37,184 nucleotides of DNA, from positions 1 to 37,184 of the forward strand of contig JAGRKA010000019.1 of assembly GCA_020442475.1 (NCBI GenBank), read 5' to 3'. The position numbers and the translations under genes were made by a program. The stretch is from Alphaproteobacteria bacterium. Lineage in GTDB: Bacteria; Pseudomonadota; Alphaproteobacteria; Micavibrionales; Micavibrionaceae. Positions within the stretch are counted from its first letter, which is position 1, and each line of letters starts with the position of its first letter. Below are positions 14,869 through 24,593 of the stretch, piece by piece. The notes under the pieces were generated by a model. It did not search any database. It saw only the letters and a list, made by a program, of their open reading frames with translations, and was not told the origin of the DNA.

Positions 14869-17630
14869 ACAGCCTCTTACCTAATATCGCCTTTCTGAAC
14901 CCGTGGGTTCTGACGGCTCTGGCCGTCCTGCCCGCCCTATGGTTTCTCCTGCGCGTTACGCCGCCTGCACCGAAAATTATCGCTTTGCCAACGGCACGTT
15001 TTCTGACTGGACTGACCCCGGACCACCAGACACCAAGCCGGACGCCTTTATGGATTCTCCTGCTGCGGCTCCTGATCGCGGCGCTGGTTATTCTGGCTTT
15101 GGCCCGCCCTGTCTATAACCCGGCAAGCACGATCGAAGAGCATGGCGCGCTGCGCCTTATCATTGATAATGGCTGGGAGTCCGCGCAAAACTGGGACCGT
15201 GAGCTCGCGCAAGCCTCTCAATTGGTTGCACAAGCCGGGCGGGAAAAGCGCACCGTGTTTATAGCCGCCACAGCGTCTGCACCCGGACAGGATGCCCCTG
15301 CCCTCCACGGCCCGCTCAGCGCTGCGCAAGCACAATCCATACTCAAAGGGATAACGCCTATGCCATGGGCCGCAGATTATAAGAGCTTGGATAAGGCTCT
15401 GGCGAAGTCTATCCCCGCCCCTCAAGAGCAAGAAGGCGAAATCCATACATTTTTCCTCTCAACAGGTTTGGCGGGTGAAGGCTGGGGATCGCTTCTGGAC
15501 CACCTCACAGATGAAAGCAGCATCACGCTCCTGACCCCGGCCCCCGAACATTTGCCATTGCTTCTGGGACCCGCCAAAAGCCGAGACGGATTGCCGGTTC
15601 TAACCGTATACACACCGACCGGTATAGCCGAGGGATTGCCCGTCACGCTTCAGGCCTTCTCGAAAGACGGCAGATTACTAGGACAGGAAAACACACAGGC
15701 CCCCTCTGGGAAGGATACACTGACAATCCCTTTCGATATCCCTGAGCCGTTGCGCGGTGATATAAGCCGCTTCACGATTGCCGGGCGGAGCGGCGCAGGC
15801 ACCCTCTTGCTACTGGACGACCGTTCGCACCGGCGAAGCGTCGGGATTGCAGGTCCAGCGGATGAAGCCCAGACCCGTCCATTTATTGAAGCCCGCTATT
15901 ATCTTGAACGAGCGCTGGAACCCTACGCCGATCTCCATACAGGCTCCGTAGAATCCTTACTGGAACAGGATATCCCCGTCATCATCCTGCCGGACATCGC
16001 CGCCATGCCGCCCGCCACGCTGGAGAGGCTTGAACGCTGGGTCCGTGACGGCGGCCTGCTTCTGCGCTTTGCCGGACCTCATATGGCGCAAGCGCGCGCT
16101 GCGAACGCTCTGACCCCCGTACCTTTACGTTTCGGCGGACGCTCCCTTGAGGGCGCTTTAAGCTGGGATACGCCAATGGGCTTGCAGACTTTTCCAAAAA
16201 CAAGCCCCTTCTACGGCCTGAATGCAGACCAAAACGTCAAAATCCGGCGACAAATTCTGGCAGAACCACTCCCCGATACGGCTCAAAAAAGCTGGGCTAT
16301 GCTTGAGGACGGGACACCTCTTGTCACTGCGGGCGTGCTTGGAGACGGTTTACTGGTCATGATCCACACCACGGCAGGACCGGACTGGTCCGACCTACCG
16401 CTTTCCGGCCTCTATGTTGAAATGCTCCGCCGTATTCTCTCAATGGCCGGGAACGCACGAAGCACAGGCTCTGCGCATGATGAAACCGGCCAACTTCACC
16501 CAATTCAAACACTGGATGGCTTTGGGGCGCTTCAGGAACCTGATAGCACCGCCGCGCCCATAGAGGTCAGCACATTTGATGAAACGATCCCCGGCCCGGC
16601 CCACCCGCCCGGCCTATATGGGCGCGGCGGTGTAACGCTCGCGCTTAATCTGGGAGAGCGCCTCGACAGGCTGAGCGCTCTTCCAGCAAACCTGCCTGCG
16701 GGCGTCCATGTACGCATCTACGGGAACGACATTGAACGCGACCTGATGCCGCCTTTGCTTTATACCGCGCTCATCCTGCTGCTGGCAGACTGGGCACTCA
16801 TGGGCCTTTTAGCATTCTCCGCCCTGCCACATCCTTCCCTGCGCTCTCGCCTATTTCCAAGGAAAACCGCTCTCTTGCTTCTGTTCTCCGCACTAAGCAT
16901 GCAAGCCGGTACGGCACTGGCCGATTCCTCCACGCCGAATATGCGATATGCGCAAGACCTCTATCTGGCCTATGTCCGCACAGGTGATCCTACGCTGGAT
17001 TCCAAAAGCCGTGCGGGGCTGGATGCACTTGTAGAAACTTTGAACAACCGTACATCAGCAGAACCCGCTGGAGTCGCCGCCGTTGATCCGGCCCGTGATA
17101 CGCTTGCCTTCTTTCCCCTGCTCTACTGGCCCGTCAAAGCCGGAACACCGGCCCTTTCAGCTGAGGCCCTCAGGAACGTTCAGGATTATCTGGATCACGG
17201 CGGCACCATCCTCTTTGACACGCAGGACCGCAACGCATCGGGTACCTCCCTGACGGGAACGGCCAATGCAGAATCCCTGCGGATGATCGCGGGCGCCCTT
17301 GATATCCCGCCGCTGGCCCCGATCGGAGAAGATCATGTTCTGGGAAAGTCCTTTTACTTGCTCGACAGCTATCCGGGCCGTTACGAAGGCGGTGCGCTCT
17401 GGGTCGAAGCCGCAGGCTCCGGGGGTGGTCGGGATGGCGTTTCTCCCGTTATTATCGGGTCCCATGACTGGGCTGCGGCCTGGGCGGATGGAACGCCGCT
17501 CGCCGGCGGCGCTCGCCAGCGTGAAATGGCCCGGCGCTTCGGCGTTAATCTGGTCATATACACCCTGACCGGCAATTACAAGGCCGATCAGGTCCATGTT
17601 TCGCATATCCTCGAACGGCTGGGGCGCTGA
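14865..17630 (+). CDS. BatA N-terminal / DUF4159 membrane protein
   Basis: A 921-residue inner-membrane protein with two recognisable parts. Residues 1-85 are a BatA-type N-terminus with membrane helices at about 13-30 and 61-80 ending in ALARP. The following domain has IIDNGWESAQ near 98-108, which sits where a VWA metal site (DxSxS) would be but lacks the serines. Two more hydrophobic segments occur at about 629-652 and 665-682; the second resembles a signal peptide (ending TALADSS). The C-terminal DUF4159 domain follows from about residue 690, with NMRYAQDLYLAYVRTGD, YLDHGGTILFDTQD and GVNLVIYTLTGNYK visible. The arrangement looks like a fusion of a bat-type protein and a formerly separate secreted DUF4159 protein. 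It is translationally coupled to the genes on either side. Confidence 0.88.
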   Translation: MNSLLPNIAFLNPWVLTALAVLPALWFLLRVTPPAPKIIALPTARFLTGLTPDHQTPSRTPLWILLLRLLIAALVILALARPVYNPASTIEEHGALRLIIDNGWESAQNWDRELAQASQLVAQAGREKRTVFIAATASAPGQDAPALHGPLSAAQAQSILKGITPMPWAADYKSLDKALAKSIPAPQEQEGEIHTFFLSTGLAGEGWGSLLDHLTDESSITLLTPAPEHLPLLLGPAKSRDGLPVLTVYTPTGIAEGLPVTLQAFSKDGRLLGQENTQAPSGKDTLTIPFDIPEPLRGDISRFTIAGRSGAGTLLLLDDRSHRRSVGIAGPADEAQTRPFIEARYYLERALEPYADLHTGSVESLLEQDIPVIILPDIAAMPPATLERLERWVRDGGLLLRFAGPHMAQARAANALTPVPLRFGGRSLEGALSWDTPMGLQTFPKTSPFYGLNADQNVKIRRQILAEPLPDTAQKSWAMLEDGTPLVTAGVLGDGLLVMIHTTAGPDWSDLPLSGLYVEMLRRILSMAGNARSTGSAHDETGQLHPIQTLDGFGALQEPDSTAAPIEVSTFDETIPGPAHPPGLYGRGGVTLALNLGERLDRLSALPANLPAGVHVRIYGNDIERDLMPPLLYTALILLLADWALMGLLAFSALPHPSLRSRLFPRKTALLLLFSALSMQAGTALADSSTPNMRYAQDLYLAYVRTGDPTLDSKSRAGLDALVETLNNRTSAEPAGVAAVDPARDTLAFFPLLYWPVKAGTPALSAEALRNVQDYLDHGGTILFDTQDRNASGTSLTGTANAESLRMIAGALDIPPLAPIGEDHVLGKSFYLLDSYPGRYEGGALWVEAAGSGGGRDGVSPVIIGSHDWAAAWADGTPLAGGARQREMARRFGVNLVIYTLTGNYKADQVHVSHILERLGR

Positions 17631-17631
17631 T

Positions 17632-19722
17632 ATGGACCCAAACAGCCTGTCACTCAGCCTCCATTTTTCGCCGCTCCTGCCCGGCGCATGGCTCCCCGTC
17701 GCCCTCACGCTTGGCACACTGATCCTCCTTCTCTCACTCTGGAAGAATAAGAGAAGCTGGCTCTTGCGACTGATAAGTTTCGCCGCCTTCCTGCTGGTAC
17801 TGCTGAACCCCGCCGTACTGCGGGAAAACAGGCAAAGCGTTCCGGATACGGCGCTCATCGTCGTCGATCAAAGCGCCAGCCAGACCATCGGCAAACGTAA
17901 AGAGCGCACAGACGCAGCGCTGGCCCACCTTCAGGATGCGCTAAGCCGTTATGATACGCTCAATGTTCGCATTGTACACGCACCTGCGGACGGCACTCTT
18001 GCTCAGGATACAAAGCTGTTCGGCGCCATTGAGCAGGCCTTGAGCGATGTCCCGCCCGCCCGCCGCGCCGGGGTTATTTTTCTCACGGACGGCCAGATCC
18101 GTGACGTACCCGACAATCCGGACCTATACGAGCAATTCGGCCCCGTCCATGCCTTGCTCAGCGGGGAAAAAGACGAAACAGACCGTCGCCTGAAAGTCCT
18201 GGAAGCCCCTGCCTTCGGTATTGCCGGGCAGCCCGTGACCCTGAAATATATTGTTGAGGATGAAGGCGTACGGCACAACGCACCCTCTTCTCGCTTCGCA
18301 GTGGTGACAATCGACGATCACAATGCCCCGCCACAAACCGTCCGGGTACCAGTCGGCACAGCGCAAAGCGTTAATATCAAGCTGACCCATGCAGGACAAA
18401 ATGTCGTTGAAATCAGTGCCGCGCCGCTCCCCGGCGAAATCACACAAGCCAACAACCGCAGCGCTGTTCTCGTGAATGGAGTACGCGACCGGCTGCGCGT
18501 CCTGCTTGTATCCGGGAAACCGCATGCGGGTGGGCGGACATGGCGTGATCTGCTGACTGCCGATCCGGGCGTAGACCTCGTTCACTTCACTATCTTGCGT
18601 GAACCGGAAAAGCTGGATTCAACGCCACAAAATGAAATGTCTTTGATCGCCTTCCCTTTTCGAGAGCTTTTTGAGGTCAAACTCTATGAATTCGACCTGA
18701 TCATTTTCGACCGTTACCGGCTCAACCATATCCTGCCGCCCAGCTATTTCAGCAATATTGCCAAATATGTAGAAGATGGCGGCGCGCTGCTTGAGGCGGG
18801 AGGCCCCTCTTTCGCCGGAGAAGACTCGCTGTATAACACAGCACTCAAAAGCATTTTACCCGGCGCACCCGCAGGCACGGTGATAGAGACGCCTTACAGG
18901 CCATCCGTAACGCCGGAAGGCCGCTATCACCCGGTTACACAGGATCTTGCCTGGCCATCCGGACCGGAAGGCTGGGGACGCTGGCTACGTCAGATTCCTC
19001 TAAGTACCGAAAAAGGTGATGTCCTAATGAGCGGCGTAGAAGAACGTCCGCTCCTGATTCTGGACAGAGTCGGTAAAGGTCGCGTCGCACAACTTGCCAG
19101 CGACCAGATCTGGCTATGGTCACGCGGTTATGAAGGCGGCGGCCCTCACGCTGAGCTTCTGCGGCGGATCGTGCACTGGTTGATGAAAGAGCCGGAACTG
19201 GATGAAAAAGCCCTGAATGTCCATGTAAACGGCAACCGGATCACCGTCGAAAGCCGGGATCACGAAACAAACGAACTCCATATTCCCATGCAAAGGCCTG
19301 ATGGGCGCACAGAGAAGCTGACACTCAGTCGGGACAAAAACGGTTTCCTCAGACACAGCCTGATGGCCGATATGCCGGGCCTCTACAGCTTTGGGCAAGG
19401 TGAGAATAAACGCTTTGCCCTTGTTGGCGCTCCGGAATCAGCGGAGTTTCAGGATATCAGGACAAGCGAGGTCCCTCTTTCCCCTCTTGTGAAGACTAGC
19501 GGTGGCGGCTTTATATGGCTTGAGGAAGCGCCCGATGTCCGTGTGCAATATGCCCCGCCCGCCCGCCGCTATGCCGGGAGAGACTGGATCGCCTTACGCA
19601 AAAACAATGCGTTCACTGTTCAAGACGTACGCGAAACACCACTCTTGCCCGCATGGCTGTCCACCCTGCTCCTTCTGGGACTGGTCGTGCTGACATGGTG
19701 GCGGGAGGGCCACAGCCCATAG
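17632..19722 (+). CDS. VWA / glutamine-amidotransferase-like membrane protein
   Basis: A 696-residue inner-membrane protein that ends the MoxR operon. Two membrane helices lie near residues 18-36 and 44-60. They are followed by a VWA-like domain with an intact metal site, DQSAS at 79-83, and LTDGQ at 151-155. The centre has a class I glutamine-amidotransferase-like fold (LLVSGKPHAGGRTWRDLL, ILPPSYFSNIAKYVEDGGALLEAGG) without a recognisable catalytic cysteine. A final helix is near residues 668-687. I start at 17632, just one base after the previous stop, because the earlier ATG at 17596 lies inside the preceding gene. The intact metal site contrasts with the degenerate one in the neighbouring protein, so this subunit is the likelier metal-dependent partner of MoxR. 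It converges on the kinase gene with 16 bases between them. Confidence 0.86.
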   Translation: MDPNSLSLSLHFSPLLPGAWLPVALTLGTLILLLSLWKNKRSWLLRLISFAAFLLVLLNPAVLRENRQSVPDTALIVVDQSASQTIGKRKERTDAALAHLQDALSRYDTLNVRIVHAPADGTLAQDTKLFGAIEQALSDVPPARRAGVIFLTDGQIRDVPDNPDLYEQFGPVHALLSGEKDETDRRLKVLEAPAFGIAGQPVTLKYIVEDEGVRHNAPSSRFAVVTIDDHNAPPQTVRVPVGTAQSVNIKLTHAGQNVVEISAAPLPGEITQANNRSAVLVNGVRDRLRVLLVSGKPHAGGRTWRDLLTADPGVDLVHFTILREPEKLDSTPQNEMSLIAFPFRELFEVKLYEFDLIIFDRYRLNHILPPSYFSNIAKYVEDGGALLEAGGPSFAGEDSLYNTALKSILPGAPAGTVIETPYRPSVTPEGRYHPVTQDLAWPSGPEGWGRWLRQIPLSTEKGDVLMSGVEERPLLILDRVGKGRVAQLASDQIWLWSRGYEGGGPHAELLRRIVHWLMKEPELDEKALNVHVNGNRITVESRDHETNELHIPMQRPDGRTEKLTLSRDKNGFLRHSLMADMPGLYSFGQGENKRFALVGAPESAEFQDIRTSEVPLSPLVKTSGGGFIWLEEAPDVRVQYAPPARRYAGRDWIALRKNNAFTVQDVRETPLLPAWLSTLLLLGLVVLTWWREGHSP

Positions 19723-19738
19723 CAGTTACCTTTGACCA

Positions 19739-21679
19739 CTACGCTTGAGCGTAGGAAGTTTCTTTTTGAACTGATGAGGACAGGACGGCCTTGATCGTCT
19801 GGGCAAGGACAGGTTTAGAGACCGGTTTTCTGAGGATAGCCTTGATCGCCGGATGTTTTTCCATCAACTCCTGAAGCTTCTCCTCGCTATAACCGGACAG
19901 CAAAATAAAAGGCAATTCAGGGAAATCCAGATGCGCCTGCACGACCAGTTCAAGACCCGTCATTTTCGGCATATTCTGGTCTGTAATCACAAGATCCCAA
20001 GCTCCAGGGGTTTCCCGGAGCACATCAAGCGCCTCCAGCCCCGTCTTGCAAGCATGCGCTTCATAACCGAGGCGTTCCAGCATATTCACCAGCATATCGG
20101 CGACATGAGGCTGATCCTCAACCAAAAGCACACGGCCAGAGCCGTTTCCATCCTCTGCATGCGGTAAATCAACAATCCGGCTGGCCTCTTCATCCTTGAG
20201 CATCGGCAGAAAGATTTCAAACGACGTACCCTGCCCGATCATACTATCGATAATCATAACCCCCTTATGAACCGTCAAAACGCCATGTACGGTCGCCAGC
20301 CCCAGCCCGGTCCCTTGCTCAACCGGCTTGGTCGTAAAGAAAGGCTCAAAGATACGCTCCATAATGGCGCGGCTCATTCCGCTCCCGGTATCGATAATAT
20401 TCAGGCACACATAATCCGTACCTTCCCTAAAGTGCCCCAAAAACAGCCTCGAACGACCTGGGGAAACATCATCGATCCGGATCGGCAGGTTTGATTCCTC
20501 TCCCTCTTCCTGCTGCTCCAAAGACGCGCTTGCACCGACAATATCGAATGTTCTGTAATCATTGATATCCGCTTTTTTCAAAGACAAGCGCAATTCGCCC
20601 TTATCCTCAGCCATGGCATCCTTTGCGTTGACACACAGATTCATAATGACCTGCGATATCTGGGTCGCATTCCCCGTAACAGGTGCGTGCTCAAGCCGGA
20701 TATCCGTGACGACATCTATGCTTTTAGGCAGGCTGGCCTCCAGCATGGAAAGGCTCTCCCGCAAAGGCTGGACGATATCCATCCGCTCCGTATTCATCGT
20801 CTTACGCCGGGAGAACGCCAAAATCTGATCGACAAGGCTCCGCGCCTGCTGCCCGGCCTGAAGAATATTAACGGCAAACTGGCGTGACGGATTTTCAGGC
20901 TCTATATCCTCAACCAGAAATTCCGCGTAACCGTTAATCGCGGCGAGAATGTTGTTAAAATCATGCGCAATCCCCCCTGCAAGGCGCCCTACCGCTTCCA
21001 TTTTCTGCGCCTGATAAAATTGCTCCTGAAGCTGAGCTTTCTCCATCGCAGACAAATGCTGCGCCGTCACATCACGAGCCGTACCGATAAAGCCGCCATC
21101 GGGAAGCTGAGCAAGCGAGAGCTCGGCATGCACGATTTTACCGTCACCATGCATAATCGGCATGGTTCCGCACCAAAAAGACTGCTCCTCAAGCTTTGAA
21201 AGCGCTTCCTTCGAAATATGGTCGTGCCCTTCATAAAGGTGGCTCCAATGTTGCCCGATATAATTTCCAGTATCCTCTATGCCGTGCAAGGTCTTAAACG
21301 CCTTATTCATGTAAGCCAGATGCCCCTCGCTATCCACAATCCCAATTCCGTCATGCGTGGCCTCCATAGCCGCCAGCCGGTCCTCCAGAAGCTTTAAAGT
21401 CTGCTTTTTTTCATCATTGATCTTTTTCAACGCCCTGAGCTTATCCGAATTCAGAACTGTCAAAACAAAACCGGACAAGCCGATCGCGATCACCGACCAG
21501 TAAAGCTGCATTTCCTGCCTGTGCGACATCCATGCTTTGGGATCGAAAAAGGAGAACGTACCCTCATAATCAGAAATCAACAGCATCGTAGAATGCAAGG
21601 CGAGCATTCCGAAGATCAGAATGATGAAGCCCGGAACATAATTAAAAACACCCGTAATAAGCTTATAACGCGTATTCAT
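19739..21679 (-). CDS. hybrid histidine kinase (PAS, HisKA, ATPase, receiver)
   Basis: A 646-residue membrane sensor kinase. Two helices (about 13-35 and 58-77) flank a short periplasmic loop. A PAS domain follows (about 100-215). The phosphorylated His239 is in GGIAHDFNNIL, the N box is at 347-356 with Asn351, and the ATP lid motifs DTGSGM (430-435) and GTGLGL (456-461) are present. A C-terminal receiver has the acidic pair at 521-522, phospho-accepting Asp567 (ITDQNMP) and Lys618. The ligand cannot be told; the small loop suggests a membrane or PAS-bound signal. The gene starts 2 bases after the response-regulator stop, so they are one operon. CckA-like kinases have this GGIAHDFNN motif, but the partner here is NarL-type, so I do not call it cckA. 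Confidence 0.93.
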   Translation of the reverse strand: MNTRYKLITGVFNYVPGFIILIFGMLALHSTMLLISDYEGTFSFFDPKAWMSHRQEMQLYWSVIAIGLSGFVLTVLNSDKLRALKKINDEKKQTLKLLEDRLAAMEATHDGIGIVDSEGHLAYMNKAFKTLHGIEDTGNYIGQHWSHLYEGHDHISKEALSKLEEQSFWCGTMPIMHGDGKIVHAELSLAQLPDGGFIGTARDVTAQHLSAMEKAQLQEQFYQAQKMEAVGRLAGGIAHDFNNILAAINGYAEFLVEDIEPENPSRQFAVNILQAGQQARSLVDQILAFSRRKTMNTERMDIVQPLRESLSMLEASLPKSIDVVTDIRLEHAPVTGNATQISQVIMNLCVNAKDAMAEDKGELRLSLKKADINDYRTFDIVGASASLEQQEEGEESNLPIRIDDVSPGRSRLFLGHFREGTDYVCLNIIDTGSGMSRAIMERIFEPFFTTKPVEQGTGLGLATVHGVLTVHKGVMIIDSMIGQGTSFEIFLPMLKDEEASRIVDLPHAEDGNGSGRVLLVEDQPHVADMLVNMLERLGYEAHACKTGLEALDVLRETPGAWDLVITDQNMPKMTGLELVVQAHLDFPELPFILLSGYSEEKLQELMEKHPAIKAILRKPVSKPVLAQTIKAVLSSSVQKETSYAQA

Positions 21680-21681
21680 GA

Positions 21682-22404
21682 TCAGACCGTAGAAGGCTGT
21701 GAAGAAAAAGACTCCATCCCCATTTCACGGGCCATCAAAGCGGCCTGCGTCCTGTTTTTGGCACCCAGCTTGCGGCAGGCACCCCTGACATGAAGCTTGA
21801 CCGTAACAACCTGAAGACCGAGCCTGTCCGCAATTTCCTTATTAGAACACCCCTCCGCAAGGTAGGACAGAACCTCTTTTTCACGCGGCGTCAACCCCGG
21901 ATCGGCGTCCAAGCCAAGTTCACCCGGCGGCACGCCAGCGGCTTTGACTGTGATGACCTCCGCAGATGTTCCTGCGGGAGAATCTGTATAATAAGACGGC
22001 ATAACGGAGTCTCCCTGCCCATCCGTAGGCATAAAGCGTTCCCCCGACAAGACAAGCTGTATCCCCTGCAATAAAGTTTTTCCGGAGAGAGTTTTTGGAA
22101 AATAGCCCGCCGCACCTAATTCCATAGCGGCGTTCACATCGTGGCTTTCCGCCACACCGGACATCAGAGCGACAGGAATGTTCGGGTATTCGTCCCGCAT
22201 AATCTCGAAGCCTTTTAGCCCGTTCATACCCGGCATCCGTAAATCGAGCAGCACGAGATCCTGATCGGGTGCGGCCTTAACAATATCAAGAGCCCCCGGA
22301 AAATCCGCAGCGACAGAGACTTCCACATCAGGGTCTGCGCGCGTGATATACTGGACCAGCGCATCCCTGAATAACGTATGATCGTCAGCAAGCAAAAGCT
22401 TCAT
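21682..22404 (-). CDS. NarL/LuxR-type response regulator
   Basis: A 240-residue DNA-binding response regulator. The receiver has the Asp7/Asp8 pair, phospho-accepting Asp54 (LLDLRMPG) and Lys104 (YFPKT). A linker of about 40 residues rich in Pro/Ala/Gly leads to a LuxR-type helix-turn-helix (residues 171-235, LTPREKEVLSYL, then SNKEIADRLGLQVVTVKLHV). It is encoded directly upstream of the hybrid kinase, so the kinase probably phosphorylates it and its receiver may relay phosphate. A GGAAAG-type ribosome site is just upstream. Target genes are unknown; the divergent or flanking genes give no hint. The long receiver-HTH linker is unusual but harmless. Confidence 0.93.
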   Translation of the reverse strand: MKLLLADDHTLFRDALVQYITRADPDVEVSVAADFPGALDIVKAAPDQDLVLLDLRMPGMNGLKGFEIMRDEYPNIPVALMSGVAESHDVNAAMELGAAGYFPKTLSGKTLLQGIQLVLSGERFMPTDGQGDSVMPSYYTDSPAGTSAEVITVKAAGVPPGELGLDADPGLTPREKEVLSYLAEGCSNKEIADRLGLQVVTVKLHVRGACRKLGAKNRTQAALMAREMGMESFSSQPSTV

Positions 22405-22523
22405 ACATGCTTTCCTTCATATCTGTTTTGAAAAAATGCAGGAACGCAGACACCCTATACTTTAGCGTAAGTTTCTAAAAACTCCGTAAAGAAAATAAAA
22501 GAATTCCAATGTATTCAGAGTCT

Positions 22524-24563
22524 TCAGGGTGTACGTGTCACATTTTGTACAAACGCAATGTGGATAGGCGTTATGGGTGGCTTTTGAATGTTCCGCAGCC
22601 GTAAGCGATACACGTACACTGCTTCCAGAACTCTTTGAACATAATTTCTTGTTTCATAAATAGGAATCATTTCGATCCAGTCAATAAAATCGACCTCTCC
22701 CTTTCGTGGATCGCCATAAGTGTCAAGCCATTGGTCTACACGGCCCGGCCCTGCGTTATAAGCGGCAATCGCCAGCGGATACGAGCCATCGAAACGCTCC
22801 AGCATCTCCGCAAGATAAGAACTGCCAAGCCTGATATTATAGGCCGGGTCATTGGTCAAAGCCCCCTCTTGATAAGCAATACCAAGCTTTTTGGCCGTTC
22901 CCTTGGCCGTTCCCGGCATAAGCTGCATCAACCCAAGCGCCCCCACTGGACTGCGCGCCTTGTAATCAAACATGCTTTCCTGCCGGATCAATGCGTGCAG
23001 CAAAGCCCATTCCGGAGCATTCCGGCTCAGCTTATCGGTAATCACGGGGTAGGATTGCGCCGTTAGGAACATACCTTTTTTGGTTGCCTCTTTCGATATA
23101 CGGATTGCATCGTGATAATGATCCATCGCCGCCGCTTGCTGCGCGGCATAAAAGTAAGCCTTTGGCGTATCCTGATATCTAACGAAGCTTTGCACGAAAG
23201 CGCTGGCCTCCTTACGCATACCGGCGGCGTGCAAAAGCCGGGCCGCCTGCATAAGCTCCTGCTCTTCAAAACCGGCTTTGTCCTCAGCGCTCAAAGAGGG
23301 TGGCGCAGCATGCGGCAAAGCCTCCTCCATCCCAAGTTTTGCCCCTGCAAGCTGCCCGTAATAGACGGTCTGATGCTGCGCAGCCTTCCGGTACCAGTCT
23401 TGACTGATCGTTTTGTCGCCGAACCCTTCCGAAGCCCGCCCGGCCCAATAGGCGGCGCGCGCGCGGCTGATCGGCGAATTGACCTTCTCGTAAAGGGCCT
23501 GAAAATGCTCATAGGCCTGTGTGGGCTCATGCAGAAAACGTAACGCAAGCCAACCAGCCAGCCACTCAGCCTGCGCATAAGATAGGCCATCTTGCTGGAA
23601 ATGCCCGCTCGCCAGAAGATAGGCGCTCTTATAGTGCTTTTTCTCGATCAAACGCCGGATCAGAATATGACGCTCACGCCACCAATCGTCAGGATTACGA
23701 ATAGTCTCGACGGGTGGCGGGTTGTGAAGGATTTCCATCGCCCGTACGTCCAGATCATTCCGCCTGCGCCAACGGAGCCGCTCATAGAGAAGCCCCGGAT
23801 CGTTTTGCAAAGCGTGCGGCACGGCGGCGATCAATGGCCCAACCGTCTTTTTCTCTTGCGCCAACGCAATCCGGGCGGCGGCAAGTTCCTTGTATCCATG
23901 CCCCAGCACCTCTGCAATTGCCCTTGCATTCTCATATTGCCCGGAAAGCAACAGCGTATCGAGACGTTTCACATGAGCCTCGCGGTCGATCAAACGCCCA
24001 TATTTCCGGTAGAGGCGGCGCTGTTCGTCCCGCGAAAGTTTCGTATTTGCCCAGCGCTCCGACAAATAGGCCTTAGCCTGCGCTGTTTTTCCGCCAACCG
24101 TCAAGGCCTCAATATAGCGGTCGATCCCCGGCGCTGTTAGTGGTTTATAATCGTCAAACCAGGCGATGACATCGGCCCCCGGCAAATCCTCCGGCATGAT
24201 TTTCTCAGCCTTCAAACGCAGATCGTAGATACCCGGCCATTCCGGATTTTTACGGATAAACTGTGCCAGACGGCTGTAATTATCCACATCGGGCTGTAAT
24301 GTAAAAAGCATCCAGTAATACAACTTTGCAGCCAGCGGGTCATGCGCCTGCGCGACCTGCTTTTGTGCAAGCGTCCAGCGCCCTTGCGCCATCGCCCGCA
24401 AAGCGTCCTCAGTCTGCTTCCGGGCTGCTGACGTTTGCAGCCGGTGAACAGGCGATTCGATGGCACCTGCCTCTTGAAGCCCCCATAAACAGGTAAGGGC
24501 CACCAATGAAAACAGGGCGATATTCTTGCATTCCCGGCGCAGGCCATATAGATTGTGGCCCAC
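22524..24563 (-). CDS. slt: soluble lytic murein transglycosylase
   Basis: A periplasmic lytic transglycosylase (679 residues) of the Slt70 type, which cleaves peptidoglycan between MurNAc and GlcNAc to leave 1,6-anhydroMurNAc. The N-terminal part is helical and TPR-like (doughnut region). The C-terminal SLT domain has the catalytic Glu529 in RQES, then GLMQLMPGTA and AIAAYNAGPGRV. The frame is open to 25244, but that region lies over dapA. I start at GTG 24563, after a GAGAG ribosome site, because it gives a signal peptide with RR before a hydrophobic stretch (ending EAGA). The start is 30 bases from the divergent dapA start. Its job is probably cell-wall turnover or remodelling for envelope-spanning machinery. 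Confidence 0.92.
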   Translation of the reverse strand: MGHNLYGLRRECKNIALFSLVALTCLWGLQEAGAIESPVHRLQTSAARKQTEDALRAMAQGRWTLAQKQVAQAHDPLAAKLYYWMLFTLQPDVDNYSRLAQFIRKNPEWPGIYDLRLKAEKIMPEDLPGADVIAWFDDYKPLTAPGIDRYIEALTVGGKTAQAKAYLSERWANTKLSRDEQRRLYRKYGRLIDREAHVKRLDTLLLSGQYENARAIAEVLGHGYKELAAARIALAQEKKTVGPLIAAVPHALQNDPGLLYERLRWRRRNDLDVRAMEILHNPPPVETIRNPDDWWRERHILIRRLIEKKHYKSAYLLASGHFQQDGLSYAQAEWLAGWLALRFLHEPTQAYEHFQALYEKVNSPISRARAAYWAGRASEGFGDKTISQDWYRKAAQHQTVYYGQLAGAKLGMEEALPHAAPPSLSAEDKAGFEEQELMQAARLLHAAGMRKEASAFVQSFVRYQDTPKAYFYAAQQAAAMDHYHDAIRISKEATKKGMFLTAQSYPVITDKLSRNAPEWALLHALIRQESMFDYKARSPVGALGLMQLMPGTAKGTAKKLGIAYQEGALTNDPAYNIRLGSSYLAEMLERFDGSYPLAIAAYNAGPGRVDQWLDTYGDPRKGEVDFIDWIEMIPIYETRNYVQRVLEAVYVYRLRLRNIQKPPITPIHIAFVQNVTRTP

Positions 24564-24593
24564 GCTGAAAACTCTCTTGGGAAAGACAAAACG

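Noticed and set aside
19739..22404. CckA-like cell-cycle kinase
   Set aside because: The GGIAHDFNN motif and receiver are similar, but the operon partner is a NarL-type regulator and no ChpT or CtrA gene is nearby, so a specific name is not justified.
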